DNA of 64,000 bases, from the NCBI GenBank assembly GCA_000697055.1, contig JNDT01001848.1, positions 1 to 64,000 of the forward strand. The letters run 5' to 3'. A program made the position numbers and the translations under genes. The notes under the pieces are model-generated. The model had not been told where the DNA came from and did not search any database. It was given only the letters and a program-made list of their open reading frames with translations. Numbering within the stretch: position 1 is the first letter of the stretch; each line of letters opens with the position of its first letter. This document shows, piece by piece, positions 22,656 through 34,390 of this stretch. This DNA is from Saksenaea vasiformis B4078. Taxonomy: Eukaryota; Mucoromycota; Mucoromycetes; Mucorales; Saksenaeaceae.

Positions 22656-24870
22656 GGTGTTGGTGTGGAAGGAGACAAAGTAAGGAGCAGTCATTTACAG
22701 TACACAGCTTTTCAGTAGATTATACGGCGGAGTATGAAATAAGTTATGATTTGTCCACCCATTCCAGCTCTATCGATGATGGCTCCATCCCATAGAAACG
22801 GCTATCATCATGGTATGCTCTAAAAGAGCATAATTTCACGATACAACTGTGTCCCCGTAGTTTCAGCTCTCAGAGTGTCGGCTGAAGGTTGAAAATGATC
22901 GAGACCGCTTCCATGTATGGTAATATATCTTTCGCCTACGAAAAGGGGATGCCAATAGTTCAAATAACTGAAAGTTGAGAAGGAATGAGTGTGAAGCTAT
23001 TGGGAAAACTACTGTGCATAAAGACTAATCGTGGTGATGTTCCTCTCATGTAAGAATTACTCTGACGCATTTTCTAATCATCGAAAGGACGTCTTGATCA
23101 AATGTCTCAAGCCTGACAGCGCAGCGTACGAGGAGATCGGCCGAGGTGTCTATTACGCTTGACCAAAACAAAGATATCGTGGAAAAGAAGACGGTCAATT
23201 TTGATGCTTTTCAGCTGTTGATTGTGGGTGATCTGAATTCTGGGTGCCCCAGCTGAGCCTGACCAGAGGCGACCGAAAACTCCATTTTTCTGAGCCAGTA
23301 ATGACCATGATTCACCAGAAAAATTGGTACATTGGCTCCTTCATCATTACTTCCTTTTTGACGTTTTGGCTTCATTGGTATACAGCTAATTGACTAAATC
23401 TATAGATCACCTTGGCGTTTTCTGACTGCATAACTTTTATTGTACTTGCATTGAATTGGTATGCATCATCAAAAAATATATGGTGCTGGAACTTCACTCA
23501 GCTGTTGTAGCACTATATCTGACCTTTATTTACAAAACAAACCTAGCCTCCTTTCAGTGGCTGCGAGATTATGAGATATGTCATGGAACTGTCTTCAGCA
23601 ATTCACTAGTCCCGGATAACGTCGATAGATCTGATCTTAACTTTCATTATTGTGGACAGTGACAGCATCCATCGCTGAGAATTGAATTTGAAAGCTTTTG
23701 ACCTACACGCAATTGCCGTGTAAGAAACGACACGCTATCATTTAAGTGTGGTACATATACTAGAGGCACGGTATTTGCCTATTGAACGACGTTTAACAGG
23801 TACGACTATATCGTGCCACCGTACAGGTCACTATAGCAGCGCTACACAGTTCTTCATGCCATTGAATGCGGATCGGCCACTAGTTGGCGACGATTGAGAT
23901 AGTGATAATATTGTATTTAGTATGTATATACTTGTTCTCTGTACACAGACGTACTCGTACGAAAGGTCGAGATCCCAAGGTTCCCACTATACTGTATCCT
24001 AGAGCAGTTCCTACTGCACCCGATAAACATTTTATTAGCTCACCCTCTGTATTTATGGACCCGTTCTCTGTAAGTCAATGGCTGTCTTGAGCATAGCCCG
24101 TGCTATTACGGCCAACTTTGCTTTGTATGGAACTGTGCCTTTTAAGACCAACCATATCAGGTGCGCAGAAACTGGTGCACGTTGGCTTCTGGATACAATA
24201 TCCTGATGCTAATAGACCTTGTGAAGCTCGCGAAAATAATGAAAACACCGATGTTCCTTATTCTACTGCGTAGATCATCGTGGTCGGAGAAAAACTAGCA
24301 TTCACGCCGAATGATTGAAAGACTGAATTTCTGGCTTACGCAGAGCAAGCCGCAAAATCCGAACATGTATGGGGATGTGTTTAATGGATACATATGCAGA
24401 AATCATACAGGGAAGACGCTTATAAGTGAATTTGACACTGCGTTGGCTCTTTATACGGATGGCTTCAACAATCTGGTGTCGGATTTTTGATAACTACCTG
24501 ATTGTTTTGCGGTGCCTTCAATATTGGTACAATTCAAATATTTAATTCAGAGAGCCGACCCTTTACCTAGGCAAGTGAGCCTGTAATCTCTAATTATAGC
24601 TGCCTGTTTATGTGGAATTCTATAGTACTCCTTGCCGTTTTCAATCTACATAATCCCTAATCAACGATTATGAGTGAAGATTTGCCATTGCAAGAGTCGC
24701 ATTAATGGAAAGAATGCTTGTCCCATTAGATCAATGGGAGTGATAACAGTTGCAAACGTAACGCTCACTATGCTGACTAGTTCAGAGAGGCATTACATGT
24801 CAGGTAGGTTACGCAATGTGAATCTTTTGAAAGGCACCGTTTATTTTTGACGAAGCAACATTTATGTTTT

Positions 24871-25086
24871 TTAGGGAACGGTGCACAAGAGGTTTCGATC
24901 ATGACGCACTTGCTCCGCAAATCTTAGCCTTTTCCGTCCACGCTTATCATTTAATGCCTTTGTATAACAATGTGTTTGTGCAGTTGCTACCACATTATCA
25001 TTAGTTAAACAATATATGCAAAGATACGGACGTGCAAAATTGTGCATGGCATTCCGTCGGGAAGATTTGCTCTCATTGTCAGTCAT
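24871..25086 (-). pseudogene. Relic open frame related to 34518-34718
   Basis: This 71-codon minus-strand frame ends RHDRNLLCTVP-stop. The 66-codon minus-strand frame at 34518-34718 ends RSRNELCTLP-stop. The DNA in both places is recognisably similar over the last 90 or so bases. The parent protein is not recognised; Cys pairs (CIYC; CQYC) sit at comparable places. It is probably the 3' end of a decayed repeated gene or mobile element. Confidence 0.3.
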
Positions 25087-25850
25087 ATGATAAGTTGCGA
25101 TGGTTCGTGTTCTTCATTGGGCCAATCGGAATGCTTCATTTCAAGAAAGCGAGTTTCTCGATCGTTACTGGTGATAGTGCTACAAATTTTTCTCCTGCAG
25201 TTAGTCTCAAATATTTTACAGATGGCACTTATTCTGGCACCGTAGTTGGCCCACAAGATAGTGTGTGTTGATCACGGATAACTACCTGGTGGACTTCACG
25301 GTTTGTTGGCTTTACAATCATTTCGAGCATATCAACAGAAAATAATCTTTTCTGGTGTTGTGGCACACCGAAGCGCTCTATGCATAACTTACTCATTGAT
25401 AGGCGTAACTAATTTCCTTTGACTTGCGCTTGGTGGTCTATTCTAGGTACTGGCAAAATACGAATTATGATATTTGCTATTCGTCTGGAAGCATTTAGGT
25501 CATCTGCCTTTGAGTCATTCAAAAAAAGAAAGGCAGAAAATCTGTCGTTGAAAAAACAAGTGATCGCCAAGTCAGAAGCGATAAAGTCTGGTGTATTGTT
25601 TATCTCTCCCCTTATTTGGGACGTTCTAGCCTCATTGCTGTATCAACGCGACTTTGTCTCAGTTCCTGGTTTCAAAACGACGAACACCAACGCGATTCAA
25701 CTGTTCATTTCACCATTGCGCATAGCAATGTCGCAATGAACAATTGGAGGAGTACGCATAGTGATAAATTCATTCTTATCCACTCATGCCCATTTCTACA
25801 TATCCTATCTCGCCGGACCTGCTGCTACCTTACAGAAATGCTGTGTAATA

Positions 25851-26114
25851 TTAACAGAAAGTGGACGAATCAGAACTTGGGGACGCTTCCATCCTTCTAT
25901 CTGCTGTTGCGTCTTCCGGTGTCAGAACGAACAAGTCTGTGCTGTTATGGCACTTAAATGGAAGATGCCGCGGAAAAACACTGACTCCGCACTCTTTTCT
26001 CAAGTGATCTTTTTTCTCCGGAAGTACAGTGAACGACATGTAACACGTTGTACAAGCCAGCAAGTTTTCTAAGATCAAGTCCGCCAGAAGAACATCAGCA
26101 GACTGATAACCCAC
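25851..26114 (-). pseudogene. Possible zinc-finger gene fragment
   Basis: An 87-codon frame with CTTCYMSFTVLPEKKDHLRK then ECG: a C-x2-C ... H-x4-C layout, as in a degenerate C2H2-type finger. There is no credible start and no partner exon was found. It may be a fragment of a lineage-specific zinc-finger protein or a chance pattern. Confidence 0.25.
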
Positions 26115-27853
26115 GCGACATTATCGCTTGACCACAACAAATCCTGGGTGCCATAAAAATCACACACGCACACATGTTCCAAATTAGACCTTTATATGCT
26201 GTCCTCTAACCTACTGTGCAACTGTAGGTGACACTGAAAGAACGAGTTAAAGTGGACCCTGGGGTGGTTTACAGGGTAGCTGAATAATCACTTCGATCTT
26301 AGACCATCTTACAGACAGTACCAAAGGCGTCGATAAGAAAGAAATGGGCGTTGCGCTGTCGTGAAGTCACAATGCCTCGTTCTTTTTTTATATTATTTTT
26401 CTATTGTTGTACTTCCCCAAAAACTGTCTGGTAGTATAAAAGACTGTGCGTGCGCGCCACCAAGCTTAATTGCGAAGATCATTCTATAACAAAAAAAAAC
26501 AGCGTGTTCTATTCGACGTACTGAAACATCAAAGCGCTTAGTGGTAACAGCTGGAGTTTGACAAAACATCTATAGAAACATGTTGCACTGCCAAAATAAA
26601 ACAGATTTACTAAACTCGTGCTATTCTTCTTTTTGCTGGGAAGAAGTCCGTGAGAACCCTAATGAACATACACGTATGCATGGTAAAGAAGAAAAAGATC
26701 GTAAAAACTAATTACATCGATGTCGTGCGCGAGACGACTGCCTCTTCTCTAGAGGACCAGAGCAATCTCGTCTTAAAGAACGGCGTCCATAGATAGCCGA
26801 GGCATCTGTAAGACATGATATGATTCTATTTATCAAAAAAAATAGTACGTAGTAACCAGATAATCTTTTGATGTACACGAACAGTTACTGTCATCATTAT
26901 GCAGTTGACGTGATTAACTACAATGGCTGCATATTATTCGCAGGATAAGTATTCATTTGACCAGAATAAGTTTAGCTGGTCTATCAACAAAAAGACAACC
27001 AATCATGATTGAACGCCCATAGTTGATGATACAAACATCACTCCTAGTCTTAGAAACCCAATAGGATAGGAAAAAGTTTAAAGCAAGTGCATGCATGATC
27101 TGCCATTTCTGCAACTTTTTCGTTTTTTTTTCTTTTCAAATGTCATTTGCGCGTAGTTGATATTTTCGTTAGAAAAGGTTTCATTGTCATGTCAAAAAAA
27201 AGATCATTATGCGGTATTCATGCGTGCATAGGGACAATGAAAAGAAGAGAGAAAAGTGGAGATGGTTTGACCTCAGGGGCTAGTTGGATCGTCATGTTTT
27301 ATCAACTAACCTGTTTAAGTAAAACAGCGGTCTTTGGTTGGGGATACATGACTTATTCATCGTACCTGTAGCAGATGGAATCAAAACACGTCCACCTTTC
27401 AAACTTGGTTTAAACACCGCGGTTTCACTTTAGAGAAAATGCTATTCTCTCTGCACGCGTGATTCACACGATTTTGAATTCTTGGGATTTTATAAGAAAA
27501 CCTTAGTTTAGGTGCTACTTCTATTTATTGATCATTTAACTGCTTTCAAGGCAAATTTCAAAAATAGAGTCAATATTTCAAACGCAAAGAAGAAGAAAAA
27601 AGTTGAATATAAGGGAGATGGGGCGGTTTGTCAAAAGTACACGTGCAACCATCCCAAGCGAATTAGAGTTTCCTCCCTTTGCCTTGAATCCAAACTGTAG
27701 CAACGGTGTCACGAATCCGTAAGGGACGCCAAGCACAGCTTGCCAGATTGGTAAATTTAGAAGGTTTTCTTTTTTTTCTTCTTCTTCTTTCTTCTTTCTT
27801 TCTTCTTAACGCACAGTATTTCTCTCCTTTCAAAACTCTCTCATTTCCCTTCA

Positions 27854-29291
27854 ATGACAGATGAATCGTCGTCTTCATCTGTATTCCTCCATCGCAAGTT
27901 TTCAACCCGACGAAAGACAAGTGCGTCCGATGTACCTGAACATAAATCACGATGGACACAATGCTTCTCCTTCATGACGAGACGCTTTAAGAAAACAAAA
28001 ATCAAATTCTATAACTCGCCTCGTAATGATACAGTCACACGACGACATAAAAGTGCACAACCACCGCCTCGCGTTGAAGAAGGTTTGGAACTTAAAGATC
28101 ACGCCACTGTCGTTGCCACAAGGCTAAATGATCATCATCTTTTCTTTTTTAGGTCCAGCCCCCTCCTGGTCCTCACCTATATCCCTTCCTACAACACCTA
28201 TTTCGCCATTACCCCCTCCGCCACGGAAAAACGCTAAACGCGATCGAGCGTGTAGCGTCGGCACATCAACCGTTCCGCCCTCCCAATCCCTAACAACCTC
28301 CGCTTTACTCCATCTTTCGTTAGATAATGATCCTAACCAGTCCCGTGGATCATCATCATCAACTGCTGCGGACATGGAAGAATTCGATAAAAGCCATCGT
28401 GTCTCACGCCGATCCGATGCTACTGGCTCCTTTTATAGTGGCACTTTGGGACATGCCAAGTCACAAGAGGAGTCTATGGTGCCACTGCCTGATTCCTCTC
28501 TCACGAGAAGTATCTCTTTCCCATCCTCCTCGTCCTCCCTCACCAACGAGGATGATAATCGGCTACCATTAAAAGAACGCCGCCGACGACGTAGTCCGCT
28601 CATGATTCCGGACGACGACAGGCTGACTTTGGCTCTTAAACACCTAGAACGTCCCGACGAATCCGAGACCTCCGAGGTCACCGCCGCTGTGAAACCACGG
28701 ACCAAAAATACTGCAGATAACAACAGTAACGACGACCTGGCCTGGCGCCAACGTCTTCTGGAAAAATCCCTCAAGTATTCGTTCGAAAGGCGCGACGGAT
28801 CACGGCAAAGATCTGCACAGAATCTGGAAGGAAAACGCAAAAAGCAAGACGTCGCCAAGGTGGTGACAATGAATCCGATTGCCCATGTGGACCATTTAGA
28901 AGACTGTAAACTTGTCAGTCCCGCCATGGATCTCGTCCGGGACAAGGAACAATACGAGGCAATCGTTGCTCGTACGATGTGTCAACGCCGACGCCCTCGT
29001 GCTGAATCCTTTCCTACAACTCCTTTGGACCAACCATCGGCTTCGGGGCGGCAGCAACGTAGCACAAATCAAGGGCTTCAGATCATTTCTGAACAGCGAT
29101 TAGCCGCGGATGAACAAAGCGCCGTTGTGCTGGTGCCACCCACACCACCTCCCACTGCTCCTCCTCAGACCAATGCACGGACACCTTCGTTAATTTACTA
29201 TCCTTCATCCCCAAGTTCAGTTGGTTCTGGTAACAATAATGATTACCTCGATCAGACTACAACTGAGCAACTTCATGTCCCCTCTCATTGA
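27854..29291 (+). CDS. Ser/Pro-rich, largely disordered protein of unknown function
   Basis: Two exons are proposed (27854-28082, 28153-29291) giving 455 residues; the acceptor is a strong TTTCTTTTTTAG, while the donor (G|GTTTGG) is weak, so the 5' part is less certain. The product is not recognised. It has a basic N-terminus (CFSFMTRRFKKTKIKFYN), a Pro-rich stretch (ISPLPPPPRKNAKR), Ser-rich runs, a basic cluster (KERRRRRSPLM), a helical segment (LAWRQRLLEKSLKYSFERR) and a Pro-rich end (PPTPPPTAPPQ). Proline motifs could bind SH3 or WW domains, and arginine/serine sites could be kinase targets; both are inference. If unspliced, the first frame ends at 28237. Long coherent codon usage supports real coding. 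Confidence 0.65.
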
Positions 29292-30011
29292 AGATAAAGA
29301 ATAAGAACAGCCTGGTGCTGCCTTTTTTTTTTTCCTCCTTCGCAGGCTCGAACTGATTCTCTTTTTTTTAATATAAACAGAAGGTGCTGTGTGCCCCGCA
29401 CCTAGGAAAAGCTAGCGTTTCTATGAATGACTGCGTCATAGCACATTATTTGATCAGATGAGAGATGAAAAATCTAGTCGGTGCCGTAATGGACTGATCG
29501 GGAGCATTGGGAGAAGAAGCTTGCAAAACTGTTCGGGACTTTTCTAAAAAAAAAAAAGGGTAATAGAGCATCGTTTAGCTACCTTAACGCAATGGCAAAG
29601 AAGAGTTATCTCTCAGATTCAACTATGGCGGACAGACACATCGGGATACTCTGCGCTTTTTTGCCTCGGGTACAAGGAAGTGCAGGGCAAGGCGGTAGCA
29701 ATACCTTTTGCCCATTTGTCTATATACTTATCATCGGGGAGACACACACAGGTGAAAAAAGGGCTACGGAGAGCAAGAAACGTGCAAACGCTTCCCTTTC
29801 TTACCACGTGACTACACATCTGGTAAAGTTGACCAACGGCTGGTCAACTAAATGTTACCCATTGCAGCGTGTGTTGTGAGTCTCTGCTGAAAATTTGAGA
29901 ACTAGGAATCTGTACCCTTGACAATGACGTATTGATATTTTATCTAGTTGTGAGGAAAGGGATATTCTATGTCTTTATTATAAAAAAAAGGTGTAGCTGA
30001 GAGGTCAATAA
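29292..30011. other. Convergent intergenic region
   Basis: It lies between the Ser/Pro-rich gene (plus) and SCO1 (minus). It holds only short frames (up to 95 codons) and several poly(A)/poly(T) runs; both 3' untranslated regions should fall here. Confidence 0.4.
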
Positions 30012-30999
30012 TTATTTCTGATGATATTCGTTGTAATAGTTTTTGAAGCTTTCAACAACTTCGTCTGCAGTCGAGTTTTGTGCGTAACAATCGAGGAATT
30101 TACCATCGGGATCCATTAAATAGAAGAAAATGGAATGATCCACAAGGTAGTCATCGTCATCTGCTGAGCTTGGAGGTGATGACACATAGACACGGAACAG
30201 TTTAGCCACCTTCTTGATCTCCTCTTGCGAACCAGTTAAACCGATAAGATCGTCATGGAAATCCTTGATATACTCCTTAACAACTTCTGCGGTGTCGCGT
30301 CGAGGATCACAAGTAATGAATAGAGGTACCAGTACATTTTCACCCAAAGATTTGTCAGCCTCTAATAGAAAAGAAGATACAGATGCCGTCAGTACACGGT
30401 TCGTACCAAGCCGTAAAACCTAACTGATTTTGTCGACTGCTTCAGCCATTTTGTCAAGTTCTTCTGGGCAGATATCGGGACAATGCGTGAAACCGAAGTA
30501 AGCCAACCAGAAGCGGCCCTTGAGATCATCCGTGCCAAAGGGCTTTCCTGTTTCTGCGTTCGTCAATTGGAAAGGACCACCCAGCTTTGGTTTGCCGAAG
30601 GATTGCGGTTTTTGTTTCTTTTCTTCCACTAATACAGGAAACGAAAGATCAGTGGATCAATGGTTACACCGCGCTGAGATAACATACACATCTTATGGAC
30701 TCGGCTCTTTTCATTGTTGAAATACCACAGCACGCCCGCGCCTGTTCCAAGGAAAACGACAGCGGATTTCCATGTAAACATCTTATAACGTGTCAGTCTC
30801 ATTTCTCTACTACATGATCGACACATACGCCAACAGCCGCCTTAGACCGAATGGCTTGCTGTGAAATGAATCGCGATTGAGGCCGGAAGGGTACTGGTGC
30901 GAATCGCTACGAAAAAGGTTAATCACTCTTGCTTCTCTCCTTCACCCTCTGGCTACTTGCTTTGGGAGATCGAAGTAATGCCCGTGCGAGTAGTGACAT
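30012..30999 (-). CDS. SCO1: Mitochondrial copper chaperone SCO1 (cytochrome c oxidase assembly)
   Basis: Five exons (30946-30999, 30829-30906, 30688-30781, 30425-30628, 30012-30361) give 259 residues. The first 40 residues are rich in Arg, Ser and Ala without acids ([19 protein letters not shown]), a mitochondrial presequence. One membrane helix follows ([16 protein letters not shown]). The thioredoxin-like domain begins near [15 protein letters not shown] and carries [14 protein letters not shown], whose CxxxC binds copper, and the third ligand His in [10 protein letters not shown]. Sco1 sits in the inner membrane facing the intermembrane space and delivers Cu to subunit II of cytochrome oxidase. 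The ITCDPRRDT motif is also conserved. The first intron (30907-30945) is only 39 nt; the upstream ATG was chosen because it supplies the targeting peptide. Confidence 0.95.
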
Positions 31000-33509
31000 G
31001 GTTTGGTTTTAGAAAGGGGACCCTTGCGGGTGCCTTTAAATGCAGTGTCTATGGGTGACTGCTTTGTTCTTGCTGTCAAGAACGGGACATGTTGCACTGG
31101 AACTTTTGAGCCGTCATGGGACGATGAATTGGCCAAATGGCCTGTCGAAAGCGTATCTTAGTAATAGAGTGCTGTAGCGTTTTGAATTCCGATAAATGCG
31201 GATGGATATCCTAAACTCTTCAGAACTTGTAATTTTACTCAACGAACGCTACCAGTAAGATTGACAAAGAGTTTGCCGCATACGCATAGTGCTTTCGGGA
31301 AGGAAAAAAGGAACAAGTTAGCACAGCGTATAGTCAGTACTGATAAGTAACAAAGCTGTTGATTTCCTTACCTTTACCATTGTAACCTCTCTATTTCGAT
31401 CAATAGCCCTCGTAAGGCAGCTTGTTCTGGTAATCTTCACGTTTGTTCACCAGAGCCGTATTTTCATCGCTGCTGCAATACAGTTTCAAGCATTGGCACT
31501 CAGGCATCAACGAACAGACTTCCGCCAATTCACTTCACTAGTATGTTAGGCAACATTGACTTACGACAAAGGAACTAGACAGCGCGTTACGCTCTCCAGA
31601 GGTTCTGTATCGAAGCTCTTTGATGCTGAAGAGACAACATATCTTAAAGGACCACAGGGACTATTGAATGCCACTCAGAGAGTTCTTAAAGTATTTACAA
31701 AGGCTAAAAGGGCATTTAACACATTTGCCTTTTTTGGAGGACTGACAGACGATGGAACAGCGAAGACTATCGGATCCGGACCTAAACAGGGTTGGATGAA
31801 CGGAATTTCGAGGCGGTTCGGGTCTCGTGGGAATGAATCTAGTGTTGGAGGCTATCTACAAGCAAAATTATATAATGATGGGACGTAAGCAAACGAATTC
31901 AAGGACTACTATCGAGATCGGGACAAAATCTTACGACAAAAATTGCACCGGTAAATGACGGGCCGAGACGGAACTCGTCACTCTGGGGTCGCCCAAAGAA
32001 ATGCAGCTGCCATAAACAGGTAAACAAATGGCAAATTACAGCATTATAATAAACGACAGATAACATTGCACTCTACATTTGACCATCCCGAATCTGAAAG
32101 AAAATGAAACGTATAGCTTGGAACTAGATGCTCTGCTTCGAACTGTCTTTCAAGACAAAGATATCACTGCATCTTTCATGATCTACATTTATACACGCGC
32201 AAGAAAGCAACGGTACATATAACGTGAGCATGGGTGCATTTCATACGAATGAGGTTCGGTTATGTGCGCCCTGATGCTAGTCATAGAGCACAAGAATTTG
32301 AGACTGGACCTGGGAACGTCGCACGATGTGTAATCCTGCTATTGCTTATTGAAAAAGGCTTTACGCTACTCTGAACAAATTTGCGCCCCTCCAGGTCCAG
32401 TATCTGCTCAAAAGGATATAAACATACGTATCTAACATACTAACTATGTCAGAAAAATCATATACCACTTGTATGAACTTGGTCCTTCCAGGTGGACTCA
32501 AAGTTTACCGTAACGACATATAGCATACTTAGCTAATGGGATGATAGGGTGGTGTCGATTTACCTACCCCGAGGCATCCTGGCACTCGTGCCTGGACATC
32601 TCTTTTCTGTCTTTTACCGAGACATGACGTTGAGGTTCCATGCTTGTTGTCGTAAACGCCACCTTTATTGAAAGCATTGGGTGTCGTGCGTAATCCCTCC
32701 TGAATTCATGCTCAGACACATTGGAATCGCACGAGCATGTGACCTTTACATCTCTTCCAGGGCTACGTCTTTTCATTTCTCAGATGGTGGTTTGCCATGT
32801 ATTGGTCTAATAAACAAAGCGAACAATGTATAAAGAAAAAGAAGTACAAGCCCGCAGTTGCTCAAGTACTGTTATAGTCTCCTACGACGCAACGTTATTT
32901 CTGTGCAGTTTTGACACGACCGAGGAATGAGGGGTTGCCAAAGCGTCTAATAAACATTTGAAGCTACGTGCGCCTCTCGAGGTCGATTGTTTGTTCCTAA
33001 GCAACCAACGAAATGCTGAGCATGTCTTAGCTTCTGTATGCTTTTTGATTGACGAATGTATTACTTGTGCTAACAAGATCCTACGTGCGATTCGTCAGAT
33101 GTTGCTGACAGCCCTGGATTCAAAACTGATGTATGTGCGACAAAGTATATTATGTCACGAAAAGCGAGAGGAAGTTGACATGATGAATCTCGAGATAGGC
33201 CTTGTTGACCGGCCACCTCTTTCATCCGGGCGTCTGCACTCTTTGCCTTCCTGACAGCGCGTACAACAAAGCCACGATTCAGTCGGCAAGTCATAATACA
33301 CATATAGTCCGTTTACGAGGCAAAGCTCTCCAGAGCGTGTACTTTCTCATCGACGATATATCCATGCGTTCAAGTCAGCGGTTCTTACCAACGTGATAGT
33401 CCAGTCCCTATCGATAAGAAAAGAAAAATGATTGTGATATAACTTCCTCTGTGGATACGACGTTTGATTCGTCGTTGGGCATAAGACCTTCTGCATACGT
33501 ACAATTCTA
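31000..33509. other. Gene-poor region with one unassigned open frame
   Basis: The first part is the SCO1 upstream region. A 110-codon frame at 31556-31888 (no ATG at its start) encodes a basic Gly/Lys-rich sequence that I do not recognise. Elsewhere only short frames are found. Bases 32340-32410 resemble the start of the dispersed repeat. Confidence 0.4.
32340..32410 (+). repeat. Fragment of the dispersed repeat
   Basis: It shares TTTACGCTACTCT and the following AAATTTGCGCCC-like stretch with about 33529-33570, the beginning of the long copy there. It is short and diverged. Confidence 0.4.
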
Positions 33510-34390
33510 TACTATTTATTGAATGCATCTTTACGCTACTCTATGTAAATTTCGCGTCCATCAAGAGCCAGGTTTGCGCTAAATAAGAATGAAATACGCG
33601 GTTATCAGTACATAAATTGGTGATAAAATAATATTCCACTTACATCAACTGGGTCCCCAGATGGATGCAAAATTTATTTGAGCAACATAAAGTTTCATTC
33701 GCAGTTAGTAAATGGAAGATACTTTGATGTCACTTCACTTACCCCCCGAAGGACATAGCTTCCCAATGACAGTAGCCTGTCCCGCAACTGACGCGATGGG
33801 GGCGGCAGTGGAGATTGTACTGATACAAGTATCAGTTTGGGTGTTAGCGCCGTGCAGAGGACTTGAAGCGACGCAACGTCTGGCGAGGTTCTGTCGTACA
33901 AGTTGGAGCGAGGCTACGTGTGACAACATTACTTACCTGGTGGTGAAGAATGGGCTACACCACAGTCGAGACGGTTCGGGACAGAGGTCATGCAGGCTAA
34001 AGAATAGACATAAAGACATGAATAATCCTGTATGTATATAAATTGACATCCTTACCAGGGATGCCTTTTTGAAAAACAGAGCCAAAGAATTTAAAAATGG
34101 TTCATCCGTGCCTTTAATTACGGATCTTTTTGGGTGGAACCTGTCCTTACCGTGAGACATTTTTACTGCTTTCCGACAGAATATTGGGGAAATCGACCAC
34201 TGAAGTACCTCAATGCAAAGATAATGTTCTCGCTTCGACGGAACGTTTGCCTTACCTTGAGACATTTTTACTGCTTCCGGAAGAATACCGAAAAACCGTC
34301 GCTGAAGCACTTTAATGCAAAACTGAGGTTATCCAGGCGCGAACCATTTCTTGGATTAACGCAAATGAGCCACTTCTTCACGTCGCGACG
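33510..34390 (+). repeat. Dispersed degenerate repeat, longest copy
   Basis: The left two thirds match 18100-18720 and the right third matches 3120-3390, so this copy links the two others and defines an element of at least about 850 bp. Landmark words: GTACATAAATTGG, GGGACAGAGGTCATGCAGG, GAATAATCCTGTAT, GGTGGAACCTGTCCTT. Inside it, GAGACATTTTTACTGCTT occurs twice about 103 bp apart, so part of the unit is tandemly duplicated. No transposase or terminal inverted repeat was recognised. Confidence 0.65.

Larger units (their letters stand above)
22656..27853. other. 5.2 kb gene-poor region with degenerate coding relics
   Basis: No complete gene can be supported. Frames of 60-116 codons occur on both strands without good introns or recognisable domains. 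Two frames look like relics: 24871-25086 (minus), whose end resembles 34518-34718 (minus), and 25851-26114 (minus) with a C2H2-like Cys/His pattern. A+T content is high and short tracts such as ATAACTACCTG recur (near 24488 and 25276). The region resembles the other gene-poor block at 31000-36371. Confidence 0.45.

Noticed and set aside
23456..24090. Short hydrophobic frames in the gene-poor block
   Set aside because: Each is about 68 codons, without introns, partners or conserved motifs; indistinguishable from chance in A/T-rich DNA.
28433..28945. 170-codon minus-strand frame
   Set aside because: Opposite the Ser/Pro-rich gene; rich in Arg/Ser/Leu as expected from antisense of Ser/Glu/Arg codons, with no start context.
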